From UTCHB3 sp964625575 (lineage in GTDB: Bacteria > Bacteroidota > Ignavibacteria > Ignavibacteriales > Ignavibacteriaceae): a stretch of 64,000 bases of DNA. The translations under genes and the position numbers were made by a program. This document shows positions 1-9,925 of the stretch, piece by piece. Location: positions 62,001 through 126,000 of the forward strand of contig CAZVBQ010000006.1 of the NCBI GenBank assembly GCA_964625575.1, given 5' to 3'. How positions within the stretch are numbered: the first letter of the stretch is position 1; every line of letters begins with the position of its first letter. The notes beneath the pieces were generated by a model. That model searched no databases. It saw only the letters and a list, made by a program, of their open reading frames with translations, and was not told the origin of the DNA.

Positions 1-3000
1 CCTTGTTATTCTGGAATTGGCTTTAGAAGGCGGCGGCACACCTTTCATGGCAAGAGGCGGAGGGGTTTCAATCCTTGTTATTCTGGAATTGGCTTTAGAA
101 GTGTTCCGTTTGCCGCTTCATTAATTGAGGCCGCGAGTTTCAATCCTTGTTATTCTGGAATTGGCTTTAGAAGAACCGGTTCAAGTTGTTCAATTACCCC
201 GTCGTGATGTTTCAATCCTTGTTATTCTGGAATTGGCTTTAGAAGATGCAGGCATGGTTGGATGGTAAAACTATCCAAGGTTTCAATCCTTGTTATTCTG
301 GAATTGGCTTTAGAAGTGTATGGAAGCCACAGAAGCAATTAGAAAGGAAAAGGTTTCAATCCTTGTTATTCTGGAATTGGCTTTAGAAGTAGTAGTGTAT
401 ATTCGTAAAAAAAAAGTCCCTAATGTTTCAATCCTTGTTATTCTGGAATTGGCTTTAGAAGAAGAACCTGTTTGCATAGGAGGTTCTTATTATAGGTTTC
501 AATCCTTGTTATTCTGGAATTGGCTTTAGAAGACAAATTCTTTACGATGAAAAGTGTAAGGAAGTAAGTTTCAATCCTTGTTATTCTGGAATTGGCTTTA
601 GAAGTTCTCTGTTATTGTAATCCTACCATGGCGAATTATGTTTCAATCCTTGTTATTCTGGAATTGGCTTTAGAAGTAAAGAACGCCCGTACCGGTGAGG
701 AAATCCCTTGGTTTCAATCCTTGTTATTCTGGAATTGGCTTTAGAAGAAAAGAAACCAAGCTATACTATATTGTCAATGGTATGTTTCAATCCTTGTTAT
801 TCTGGAATTGGCTTTAGAAGGGGTTCGCCTGCAGAAGTTTCTTGAAGAAAGCTATGTTTCAATCCTTGTTATTCTGGAATTGGCTTTAGAAGCTTTCAAG
901 TTAGTTAAAGGTATCGATATAGGCTTCTGTTTCAATCCTTGTTATTCTGGAATTGGCTTTAGAAGTGAAGGGTCTTCGAAGACGGAGCGCGCGCATTATT
1001 GTTTCAATCCTTGTTATTCTGGAATTGGCTTTAGAAGTGTTGATATGAAGCAGCAACTTAGAGAATACCAAGTTTCAATCCTTGTTATTCTGGAATTGGC
1101 TTTAGAAGTGTTCTGTTTTCACTCCCGACCGGGGGCGGTAAAAGTTTCAATCCTTGTTATTCTGGAATTGGCTTTAGAAGAAGTAAAATTATCGTCGTAA
1201 TCCTTTTGAACTTTAGTTTCAATCCTTGTTATTCTGGAATTGGCTTTAGAAGTTCGTTTTAGCAGATCAGTTATTGTGCAATACATTTGTTTCAATCCTT
1301 GTTATTCTGGAATTGGCTTTAGAAGTCAAATACTAATCCGGAACCGGGTATAAGCGCCCGGTTTCAATCCTTGTTATTCTGGAATTGGCTTTAGAAGATG
1401 GTTCCGACGACCGGGAGCGGCGGCAATTCTTTGTTTCAATCCTTGTTATTCTGGAATTGGCTTTAGAAGTTGACACGAAGGAGATGCCAGAATATGCGAA
1501 CGGAGTTTCAATCCTTGTTATTCTGGAATTGGCTTTAGAAGCTTGCGGGAGATATTTGATTCCCATAAGCAAGAGCAGTTTCAATCCTTGTTATTCTGGA
1601 ATTGGCTTTAGAAGTCCTTTATTTTGTAGATTTCTATCAGTTTCGATGTGTTTCAATCCTTGTTATTCTGGAATTGGCTTTAGAAGCAGCCGGCTGTATC
1701 TCAGTTTCTTTTATACCGACAGTTTCAATCCTTGTTATTCTGGAATTGGCTTTAGAAGTATTCGCATCCAAAGTTGTTGCTGTTGTAGTTGCTGGTTTCA
1801 ATCCTTGTTATTCTGGAATTGGCTTTAGAAGTTATGCTTCGCATGATCCTGAAATGTACCTCGATAAGTTTCAATCCTTGTTATTCTGGAATTGGCTTTA
1901 GAAGCACACGACCGGGCATAAAACATACATTTCAGATTAGTTTCAATCCTTGTTATTCTGGAATTGGCTTTAGAAGTCGTAACGAGCCCTACGGAGGCGT
2001 AACCGTGGGACTGTTTCAATCCTTGTTATTCTGGAATTGGCTTTAGAAGTTTATTTCAATGTCTCTTACATCGACGCCTGCCATGTTTCAATCCTTGTTA
2101 TTCTGGAATTGGCTTTAGAAGAATACTGTCTTCTATCTTATGTTTTGCTATACACTGTTTCAATCCTTGTTATTCTGGAATTGGCTTTAGAAGGATTTAG
2201 CAACCGTTTCAAGGTCTGATTTTAGGAGTTTCAATCCTTGTTATTCTGGAATTGGCTTTAGAAGTATTAAGAAGGTAAAAAGTGGTATCACCGCGCGCGT
2301 GTTTCAATCCTTGTTATTCTGGAATTGGCTTTAGAAGCCGCCTGTTCACTCACGCAATTAATTGACTTGTCAGTTTCAATCCTTGTTATTCTGGAATTGG
2401 CTTTAGAAGAGGTTGTAATATCCAACAACACCGTCAATCGAAAAGTTTCAATCCTTGTTATTCTGGAATTGGCTTTAGAAGATTGCCTCAATCGCTTCCA
2501 TTGTTTCGGAAACTGTGTTTCAATCCTTGTTATTCTGGAATTGGCTTTAGAAGTATTGTCTTTACGGGGTAACATTTACGCTTAATTAGTTTCAATCCTT
2601 GTTATTCTGGAATTGGCTTTAGAAGGTAAAATACGGTGTCGGTTGTCCGGATATTGTTAAGTTTCAATCCTTGTTATTCTGGAATTGGCTTTAGAAGTCC
2701 GGCCGGTAAGCGGATATTTCGCAAAGAATTTGGTTTCAATCCTTGTTATTCTGGAATTGGCTTTAGAAGTCCAAGTTTTGGGTGATATACGAGTTGGAGA
2801 GGCGGTTTCAATCCTTGTTATTCTGGAATTGGCTTTAGAAGATTAAGAAGTTCGCGCCGATTCAACTATGCACACAGTTTCAATCCTTGTTATTCTGGAA
2901 TTGGCTTTAGAAGAGGGATATTATCAATGAAACCCGGATACCATGCAAGTTTCAATCCTTGTTATTCTGGAATTGGCTTTAGAAGTATTAGCGACCGAAA

Positions 3001-4721
3001 TAGAGGCGAGCGAATCTTTCAGTTTCAATCCTTGTTATTCTGGAATTGGCTTTAGAAGCGGGTTTGAAACCGTGTCGTCTGTTTCCGTCGCCTGTTTCAA
3101 TCCTTGTTATTCTGGAATTGGCTTTAGAAGAATACCGCCTCCCGCAAAAGGTCTTTGTGCTTGATGTTTCAATCCTTGTTATTCTGGAATTGGCTTTAGA
3201 AGGGAATTTTATATCATGCTCCGACAAAAAAGCAGCCGGTTTCAATCCTTGTTATTCTGGAATTGGCTTTAGAAGATCACAAAAGACGGTGAAGAGGAAG
3301 CCCCGCCGGAGTTTCAATCCTTGTTATTCTGGAATTGGCTTTAGAAGTTAAAGGAGATTTGTAACATGGCTGACACGAACTAGTTTCAATCCTTGTTATT
3401 CTGGAATTGGCTTTAGAAGAAGAAGTGGTGGATCCGTCAGAACCGCCATCGCTACGTTTCAATCCTTGTTATTCTGGAATTGGCTTTAGAAGTCGATACT
3501 GTGAAAGCACGATTGTTCGCGGATTGCGTTTCAATCCTTGTTATTCTGGAATTGGCTTTAGAAGAACCCCGGAAGCGCTTTCCCGGTTCGCCAAAAGAAG
3601 TTTCAATCCTTGTTATTCTGGAATTGGCTTTAGAAGTGGAGTCCGCCGGCACCTCATTCATGGTGGCGCCTGTTTCAATCCTTGTTATTCTGGAATTGGC
3701 TTTAGAAGAATCGGAACGTGAGCGCGCGGTCGTGACGACATAGTTTCAATCCTTGTTATTCTGGAATTGGCTTTAGAAGTCCAATGCCGCCGAAAATGGT
3801 GGCTATCCGAAAAATGTTTCAATCCTTGTTATTCTGGAATTGGCTTTAGAAGTTCGGGGCGGTTTGAATTACCGGAAATGTCCGGGGTTTCAATCCTTGT
3901 TATTCTGGAATTGGCTTTAGAAGTGGACTATTAGGTCTATAATCGCCGTAACTCCTTTATGTTTCAATCCTTGTTATTCTGGAATTGGCTTTAGAAGTTT
4001 TCGACACAAACGGCGTATGTCTTCCCCCCGCCGGTTTCAATCCTTGTTATTCTGGAATTGGCTTTAGAAGTTCACTTGATGTGATTGAGGAATGTGTAAA
4101 TGCGTGTTTCAATCCTTGTTATTCTGGAATTGGCTTTAGAAGTTTCAAGCCATGTCCTCGACGATTCCGCGAATTACATGTTTCAATCCTTGTTATTCTG
4201 GAATTGGCTTTAGAAGAGGGGATGCCAAACTACGCGCGCGGTCAGTGGAAGTTTCAATCCTTGTTATTCTGGAATTGGCTTTAGAAGTGCTCTTGCTATT
4301 GTAAGCCACCACAGTCACCTTAGTTTCAATCCTTGTTATTCTGGAATTGGCTTTAGAAGTGAACCGTCAGAGGGACCAACCGCGACAGCGTCCTGTTTCA
4401 ATCCTTGTTATTCTGGAATTGGCTTTAGAAGCATTCTCCTCAGCTCTTTCCAACATGCGGTAATAGTTTCAATCCTTGTTATTCTGGAATTGGCTTTAGA
4501 AGGAAAGATGTGTAGCTTTTGGCATACCGCCGGTGATGTTTCAATCCTTGTTATTCTGGAATTGGCTTTAGAAGTTTATAAGGTTAGCACAAAACCATAC
4601 ATCAACATTTTGTTTCAATCCTTGTTATTCTGGAATTGGCTTTAGAAGTATTACCAATAAGAATATCTATTATCGCGGCGATAAGTTTCAATCCTTGTTA
4701 TTCTGGAATTGGCTTTAGAAG
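1..4721 (-). CRISPR. Type I-B CRISPR array, 66 repeats / 65 spacers (left end open)
   Basis: A 37-nt repeat (plus strand begins GTTTCAATCC, ends TTTAGAAG) recurs every 71-74 nt. The first full copy starts at 65 and the last spans 4685-4721; a 29-nt partial copy at 1-29 shows that the array continues beyond the window. Spacers are 34-37 nt, and I saw no sequence variation among the repeats. Read on the minus strand the repeat ends in ATTGAAAC, the usual 8-nt 5' handle of type I-B crRNAs. I therefore infer leftward transcription, the same direction as the cas operon, with the leader to the right at 4722-4922. All long open frames inside the array come from translating the repeat and are not genes. 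Confidence 0.98.
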
Positions 4722-4922
4722 AGCCCGCGTTTTTAAGTATGCAAATATAAATGGTTTAGCTCAATTTTAGTTGGTTTAATTAACCGGTTCTTTGATAGAA
4801 AATATGGGTGAAATCAGCCTTTTAAGCCCTCGTCCCGTAAACTTTGATTACTGTAAGCTGTTGTTATACATCAGTTTACAATTCTGTAAGGCGAAAACTT
4901 TGATAAATTGCCGGGCGGAAAT
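4722..4922 (-). promoter_or_regulatory. CRISPR leader (AT-rich)
   Basis: This 201-nt AT-rich stretch lies between the cas4 stop and the first complete repeat, on the side expected from the repeat polarity. It has no open frame of note. The 20 nt next to the first repeat would contain the integration-proximal leader signals. New spacers should be added at its left border (4721). Confidence 0.75.
4742..4749 (-). promoter_or_regulatory. Possible Bacteroidota-type -7 element for the CRISPR array
   Basis: On the minus strand this reads TATATTTG, a match to the TAnnTTTG -7 box known from Bacteroidota primary sigma factors. It lies 20 nt before the first repeat, so transcription could start a few bases ahead of the array. 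No clear -33 TTTG was found at the ideal spacing, so the call is tentative. Confidence 0.3.
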
Positions 4923-5498
4923 CTATTTTGGACATATATTCCCATATGTGCACTGGATGCATTTTTTGTAATTCGCGTGTGTTTCCGGCAGTGTGGATGT
5001 TTGTACAAGATCAAGTATCTCCTCTGCCACACTTCTGACACTTGCCATATCGGCGGGGGTTACCGGCACTTCCACCAGTTTGTTTTTCGATCTCGTATAT
5101 ACCAGAAAACCTCTTGTAACGTTTCTCGCTGTGGTCTTTTGTATCAACCATGAGTAACAGTAAAGCTGCGTTTTGTATGTATCGTAAATCTCGCCCTCGA
5201 ACTTCGCGAACTTGTAGTCGAGAGGTGCTGCCGTACCATCATTCAAGAAGAGTATCTCATCAATAACTCCTCTAAGAATGTCATCCGAGAGGTAAACATC
5301 TGAAACTTTGCTTTCAACACCGATCTTCTTACGCAAATAGTCGGCGTTGACGTTCAACTTCTCTTCGTGGATGTTCCTCCCCTTCATCACCTTGTAGTTC
5401 TTTTCTTCGAACTGGGGGATTTTCAATACGTGTTCAAAATATGTGAACCGGGGACAGTATAAATACTCTATTATGACTGAAGGGGTGATACTGAACAT
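4923..5498 (-). CDS. cas4: CRISPR-associated exonuclease Cas4
   Basis: A 191-residue Cas4 of the RecB-like nuclease family. It trims prespacers and helps select the PAM during adaptation. Visible landmarks are Cys15 near the N-terminus and the C-terminal trio Cys180, Cys183 and Cys189, which together fit the Fe-S cluster ligands; His44 in a GRNIHE segment; Asp80; and the PLDYK block (Asp94, Lys96) followed by Gln111, which form the nuclease site. Length is normal for the family. The ATG lies 6 nt after the cas2 stop, and cas4 is the last gene of the cas operon, next to the leader. Cas4 more often precedes cas1 in type I-B loci, so this position is less common. Confidence 0.93.
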   Translation of the reverse strand: MFSITPSVIIEYLYCPRFTYFEHVLKIPQFEEKNYKVMKGRNIHEEKLNVNADYLRKKIGVESKVSDVYLSDDILRGVIDEILFLNDGTAAPLDYKFAKFEGEIYDTYKTQLYCYSWLIQKTTARNVTRGFLVYTRSKNKLVEVPVTPADMASVRSVAEEILDLVQTSTLPETHANYKKCIQCTYGNICPK

Positions 5499-5504
5499 CG
5501 CGGC

Positions 5505-5795
5505 CTAAAGTAACATGTTTTTCAAATCGCCGGAGACATATTTTTTGTCGAATGCCTGGCCGAGCAGAACGGTTTGATTGAAATCCTTACGGCTCATTGG
5601 GAACATATAGATGCTGTCTTCATCCTCATTGAAAAGATCCTCGAATCTGATCTGAAGCGCATCCATTTCATTTTCGTCGAGATTCCCGACAAAGCAAGAA
5701 TACTGAACCCTGTTAAGCCCTGATTGCAGACAGGCTTTTGCCACCTTCCCGCGTGTTTTATCGTTTTTGATGTCGTAGAGAACCCAACAGATCAT
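5505..5795 (-). CDS. cas2: CRISPR-associated protein Cas2
   Basis: A 96-residue ferredoxin-fold protein that dimerises and bridges two Cas1 dimers in the spacer-integration complex. The N-terminal strand ends in the conserved Asp8 (LYDIKND), followed by a helix and the RVQYSCF segment typical of Cas2. The ATG is 2 nt downstream of the cas1 stop, so the two are probably translationally coupled. Length and motifs are canonical. Confidence 0.95.
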   Translation of the reverse strand: MICWVLYDIKNDKTRGKVAKACLQSGLNRVQYSCFVGNLDENEMDALQIRFEDLFNEDEDSIYMFPMSRKDFNQTVLLGQAFDKKYVSGDLKNMLL

Positions 5796-5797
5796 TG

Positions 5798-6838
5798 CTA
5801 CGCCTGCATCTCTGATGTAAGAAGATATTCAAAATCCGCGGGGTTAAATTCCTTCTTAAGTAACTGCATGGCGGTTGCATGAGCTTCGAGGCGGATTATA
5901 TTGTCAACTGCCTGACTTTTGTTCCGGTATTTCTGTTTGTTCTCACTGAAAACCTTTGTCAGTTCTTCAATCAGGAGTGCCTTTCCTTCTTTGTTCAATT
6001 GCACGCCCTCAAGCACTTTGTCGGCATGTTTCAAAGAGACTTTTTTCTGAGAGAAGAGTTTGAACACTGCTTCCTCGCAGTAAACCCTGAATGGTTCAAC
6101 AAAATCGTAGACCATGCTAAGCATGTTATAATCGTCACGGTGGAGGAATCCGAGATATGGGTCGATACCTGCAGTTACAAGCGCCTTCTCAATCTTTCCG
6201 TACAGTACCCCGTAACTGTAGTTAAGAAACGAGTTAAAATGATCTTTCGCGGGCCGGAAACTTCTCCCCTCAAATCTGAAGTCAGCCGGGATGAGTTCAC
6301 CCAAGAGGGAGAAGTAAACCCTGCCCTGGGAACCTTCAATTCCTCTCAAAAGTGCCGCGGGGTCGTCGGTTGATCCTGCATCAAAGTTGGCTAATTTCGC
6401 AATCCCTTCATTGATCGCCGTCACGGCTTCGTCGATCGGTTTTTTCTTTTCGGGGCGGTGTTTCTTCAATCTTGTGATGAAATCGATCCGGCCTTCTGCT
6501 TTTGCTTTAAGCCATACTGCTGCCATTCTGAGCCCCTCGCCATTTACTGAGGCGTAGAGTTGTGCTTTGCGGATTTTTGTAGTTGAACCAAGTCCGGGAA
6601 ACCAAACCCTTCCGACGGGATCGTTAAATCTATCGAGGAAGATAATGTCGATATTATTCATAAGGGCAAGTTCCGCTGCTCCACCGGAGATCGCCGCGCC
6701 CTGATTAAGGGAAATAGTGGTGATTTTGGAAGGGGAGAAGAGTTTCTTGATCTCCTGTTGCCCGTTTCTTATTATGATCTCAAACATTCCATCTTTTACA
6801 TGCACATAGGCACCGTATGAATCAATCGTAAGATACAA
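5798..6838 (-). CDS. cas1: CRISPR-associated integrase Cas1
   Basis: A 346-residue Cas1, the metal-dependent integrase that inserts spacers at the leader end. The catalytic triad region is visible: Glu168 (RGIEGSQGR), His233 (GFLHRDD), and the acidic pair Asp245 and Glu248 in a DFVEPFR block. The start is a TTG that overlaps the end of cas6 by 17 nt; no ATG or GTG gives a full N-terminus, and the family start YLTIDSYG follows at once. Cas1, Cas2 and Cas4 form the adaptation module directly beside the leader. Confidence 0.95.
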   Translation of the reverse strand: MYLTIDSYGAYVHVKDGMFEIIIRNGQQEIKKLFSPSKITTISLNQGAAISGGAAELALMNNIDIIFLDRFNDPVGRVWFPGLGSTTKIRKAQLYASVNGEGLRMAAVWLKAKAEGRIDFITRLKKHRPEKKKPIDEAVTAINEGIAKLANFDAGSTDDPAALLRGIEGSQGRVYFSLLGELIPADFRFEGRSFRPAKDHFNSFLNYSYGVLYGKIEKALVTAGIDPYLGFLHRDDYNMLSMVYDFVEPFRVYCEEAVFKLFSQKKVSLKHADKVLEGVQLNKEGKALLIEELTKVFSENKQKYRNKSQAVDNIIRLEAHATAMQLLKKEFNPADFEYLLTSEMQA

Positions 6839-7508
6839 CAGGTACCCCTTTCTCCACTATTGTTCCGAATCCACGGGAGACGGCTTTGCCCAACCCGCAG
6901 AGGGGTGGAAGCAACACGTTGGTGGTAAACTCACCTTTAAATGTGAGCATCCGGTTCTCTTTGAAGTTGGAGTGATCAGCCCTGGCATCCATAATCACGA
7001 GAATTTTACCTTCTTCGTGGTGGCCGATCGATTTGAACATGCTTAGAATGTTTCCCGTGAGAATCTTTTTAAGCATGTCGTTCCTCTCGAGGGTGTGCGA
7101 CGCTTCTTTGTACTTCTTAAAATTCTCTTCATTCAGCGCCATCCAATTGGTCAGGAACCTGTAGGTGTGAAGCTCGTCATCAACACCGGTATACCGGGTG
7201 TCTGACCCAATGAACTTTTCTGATATCCTGTACCGGGAATCATCAATCACCAATTCCCTGATCTCCATGAAAAGCTGTCTAAGTAATACTGCCCCATCCT
7301 CAAGACCGATAATGAAGGGCTGCCCATCAATTACCTTGTACTGAACGAAAGGGTATTTGTAGCGGAGTGTGCCGTCTTCAAGATGGTTATGTAGAAGTGG
7401 TGATCTCTCCTTGAACAGATTACCGATGTAGCCCCTCAGCTTTACTGCATCCCGGGTTTTCAGCGAGATATCGGGACAATGGAAGATGGCATGGTCTATC
7501 TTTTTCAT
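6822..7508 (-). CDS. cas6: Cas6b-type CRISPR RNA endoribonuclease
   Basis: A 228-residue protein that should cut the repeat transcript to give crRNAs with the AUUGAAAC 5' handle and stay bound to Cascade. It resembles the Cas6b family of type I-B loci: an N-terminal LRGYIGN block, an LRYKYPFVQYKVI block, and a glycine-rich C-terminal segment (GLGKAVSRGFG) typical of RAMP folds. The ATG chosen here overlaps the cas3 stop as ATGA; an in-frame start 51 nt further upstream is less likely. The catalytic residue cannot be assigned by eye. Its place between cas3 and cas1 is unusual, since cas6 usually begins type I-B operons. Confidence 0.85.
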   Translation of the reverse strand: MKKIDHAIFHCPDISLKTRDAVKLRGYIGNLFKERSPLLHNHLEDGTLRYKYPFVQYKVIDGQPFIIGLEDGAVLLRQLFMEIRELVIDDSRYRISEKFIGSDTRYTGVDDELHTYRFLTNWMALNEENFKKYKEASHTLERNDMLKKILTGNILSMFKSIGHHEEGKILVIMDARADHSNFKENRMLTFKGEFTTNVLLPPLCGLGKAVSRGFGTIVEKGVPVVSYD

Positions 7509-9925
7509 AATACCGCAGTGGTGTTTTTTGTGAATCCGCGATTCTCTCTGAAATCGCATGGCGAGTAAGAATAAAATGTGTCGTTAAGTTCAGGGTCCCA
7601 AACCTGAAAACCAAACTCCGGCTCGCGGTTAAAGATGTTGATCCTTTCGTCTTCCCTGACGCTCACATTTATCACGAAATCGTAAAACCGCGCTTTGATT
7701 GAGGCGAAATCCCGCTTCTTCTCATAAGAGGGGATATCTTTCCGCATGATATCTTTGAATTGCTGCCAAAGCTCCCTGGCTTCATCGTTCACGAAGAGAT
7801 ACACCGGAACCTGGTTCCCAAGATCCTCGATCAGATTGAATGTACCGGCGCTCTCATAGTTAAGATCGCAGAGTTCCTTAAGCACATTATCGGAAAGATT
7901 CTCAGAGTATTCCTTCAATTTCTTGAAATAGGCGCTGATAAGTTTGAGGAAATCTTCTTCCGGCACTCCTTCCTCAGGGATATTCTCTTTCAGAATATTT
8001 CTTGAACATTCCAGCAATATACTCCCGTAAACGCGGGCGCTTTTATCCTGGTCTTTTCCGAAAACAAAAATGAAAACATCAGCCGGTGAAGATGCCTTGT
8101 TGTAACGGTTCGCCCTTCCGGCGGCCTGCAATATTGAATCGACCGGGGCGATCTGTCTGAACACGGTATCGAATGAAATATCCACACCCGCCTCAACCAA
8201 TTGTGTGGTGATTAATATCTTTCTTCCCGGCGACGCGTCTTTTTTGATCTTGTCATTGATGATTATCTTTCTCTCAAAAGGGGAGACCGAGGTTGAGAGG
8301 TAATAAACTTTTTCATCAGGCAGCGCGCCTCCGGTCAGCTCAAAAAGGGATGCTGCCGCTGCTTTGGTGTTCAGTATCACCATAATGTCCTTTTCAGGAT
8401 GTGTCGCGGCATATTCGAGCAGATGTTCCGCGAAAGCCTCCACATTTTCAAAAGGGCTTTCGAGCATGTTATGAAGCCGTGTGCGGTTGAAGAGCCTGAA
8501 AAAACTTTGGTGATCCGGGACGAGTTCCTCTATCTCTTCCCCGGGGGTGAAGATCAAAGGCTGCGTGGCGGTAAGAAGAATGAAGTAGACATCGTAAACT
8601 TCAGCAAAAACCTTCAGAACATTGTTAACTAATTTCCAATGAATATATGGGAGGTTTTGCACTTCATCAAGCACGATCACGGAGCCCGCGAGATTCGGCA
8701 ACTTAAGCAGCCGGCTTTTTGAGTTTGTGATCAGTGTGCCGAAAAGCTGGACAAATGTTGTTACCACGATCGAAGACTCCCATGTCTCGATCAGAAACTC
8801 GCTCTTCTCCGCGCCCACCGAATCATCTCCAGCCTTGTAAACGGGGTCGGCAAGGTGGTGGTGCTTGATCATCATTCTTGAATCATCCGTTTGGATGATG
8901 TCACCATACACCCCGAAAGTCTGATCAATGATCGAGGTGAACGGGATCGTAAAAACCATTCTACGCTCACCCCCGGCAAGTTTGCACAACTCCAATGCCG
9001 CCCGGAATGAAGTGATTGTCTTCCCGAGTCCGGTTGGCAGGGTTATAGAATAAAATCTTTTCCCGGGTTTGAAGATTGTCCGCAGGTTTTCAAGCACACC
9101 GGAATATGCCTTCTCTTTTTGCCTGTCAATCTCACTTTTCGCCTCGCCAAATCCCATCCTGGCGCGATAATTTTCAACTATATCATGAGGTACGGGGGTG
9201 GGTGAGAGATCAAGGTCGCTGAGGATCACATCCTTCTTGTCGCTGTTCAAGAGTATGGAGATCAGGCTCAAGCCGAGGAAGTAATACTCGAGTCTTTTGT
9301 TTCCATCAAGCCTTTTGAACGAGAGCGACTGTATAACGATGTTTGACGATTTTTTTAATCCGGGAACATCCATTCCTTCCACAAGCTCACGGAGGTCAAC
9401 ATCCAAACCCGTGAATTTTTGCACCAATGCCGAAATTCTTGAGAGGTCTTCACAATCAATCGCAGCGAGCTGTTTCGCGAGTACCTCCGTTTCGTACGCT
9501 GAACCCGGAAGATTGCTTTCACTGATCGCGTTACCGGGATTTCCGTGGTGACGCTTAACCGCGAGAAAGGTCAGGAGTGGAAGAAAGGCGGCAAGCACCG
9601 CGTCTTTCACTTCACCGGCGATCGACCTCTGCAACACTTCCCGCGTCACGACTGCAGAAACTTTAGCGTGAGCTTTCAGATCTTTGTCAAAGGGTTCATC
9701 GGTCAAAAGATACTTTTGAAAGTAGGTGGTTGCCTTCCCAAGATCGTGAAGGGCGGCAGCGAGAAGCACCGCCCTTTCAAGATGTTCAGGGGAAACGATG
9801 GAAAACTTGAGACCGGCTCGCCCGAAAGTTTTCCGCGCGTTTTCAGCAACACGTGCCAAGTGGTTCCCAAGCCGTTCCCCCGGATGGGAGAAAGAATTTG
9901 TATCAGAGAAAGAGAATGTTTCCAT
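7505..9925 (-). CDS. cas3: CRISPR-associated helicase-nuclease Cas3 (HD + DExH fusion)
   Basis: An 806-residue Cas3 that unwinds and degrades DNA marked by Cascade. The N-terminal HD nuclease shows His14, the His60-Asp61 pair, His86 in a KAHA motif and the RHHG motif at 125-128. The superfamily 2 helicase follows: Walker A around 297-303 (PTGLGKT), DEVQ at 420-423, a LLTATQ motif III, and an arginine-finger motif VI (QAAGRANR). All key residues seem intact, so the interference nuclease is probably active. It overlaps cas5 by 23 nt and ends in an ATGA overlap with cas6. Confidence 0.96.
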   Translation of the reverse strand: METFSFSDTNSFSHPGERLGNHLARVAENARKTFGRAGLKFSIVSPEHLERAVLLAAALHDLGKATTYFQKYLLTDEPFDKDLKAHAKVSAVVTREVLQRSIAGEVKDAVLAAFLPLLTFLAVKRHHGNPGNAISESNLPGSAYETEVLAKQLAAIDCEDLSRISALVQKFTGLDVDLRELVEGMDVPGLKKSSNIVIQSLSFKRLDGNKRLEYYFLGLSLISILLNSDKKDVILSDLDLSPTPVPHDIVENYRARMGFGEAKSEIDRQKEKAYSGVLENLRTIFKPGKRFYSITLPTGLGKTITSFRAALELCKLAGGERRMVFTIPFTSIIDQTFGVYGDIIQTDDSRMMIKHHHLADPVYKAGDDSVGAEKSEFLIETWESSIVVTTFVQLFGTLITNSKSRLLKLPNLAGSVIVLDEVQNLPYIHWKLVNNVLKVFAEVYDVYFILLTATQPLIFTPGEEIEELVPDHQSFFRLFNRTRLHNMLESPFENVEAFAEHLLEYAATHPEKDIMVILNTKAAAASLFELTGGALPDEKVYYLSTSVSPFERKIIINDKIKKDASPGRKILITTQLVEAGVDISFDTVFRQIAPVDSILQAAGRANRYNKASSPADVFIFVFGKDQDKSARVYGSILLECSRNILKENIPEEGVPEEDFLKLISAYFKKLKEYSENLSDNVLKELCDLNYESAGTFNLIEDLGNQVPVYLFVNDEARELWQQFKDIMRKDIPSYEKKRDFASIKARFYDFVINVSVREDERINIFNREPEFGFQVWDPELNDTFYSYSPCDFRENRGFTKNTTAVL

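Noticed and set aside
320..4284. Many open frames of 60-150 codons in the array
   Set aside because: They are translations of the 37-nt repeat in several frames plus spacer codons; none has a promoter, ribosome site or protein family.
5879..6373. A 164-codon plus-strand open frame opposite cas1
   Set aside because: It is antisense to an intact cas1 with catalytic residues and shows no recognisable protein.
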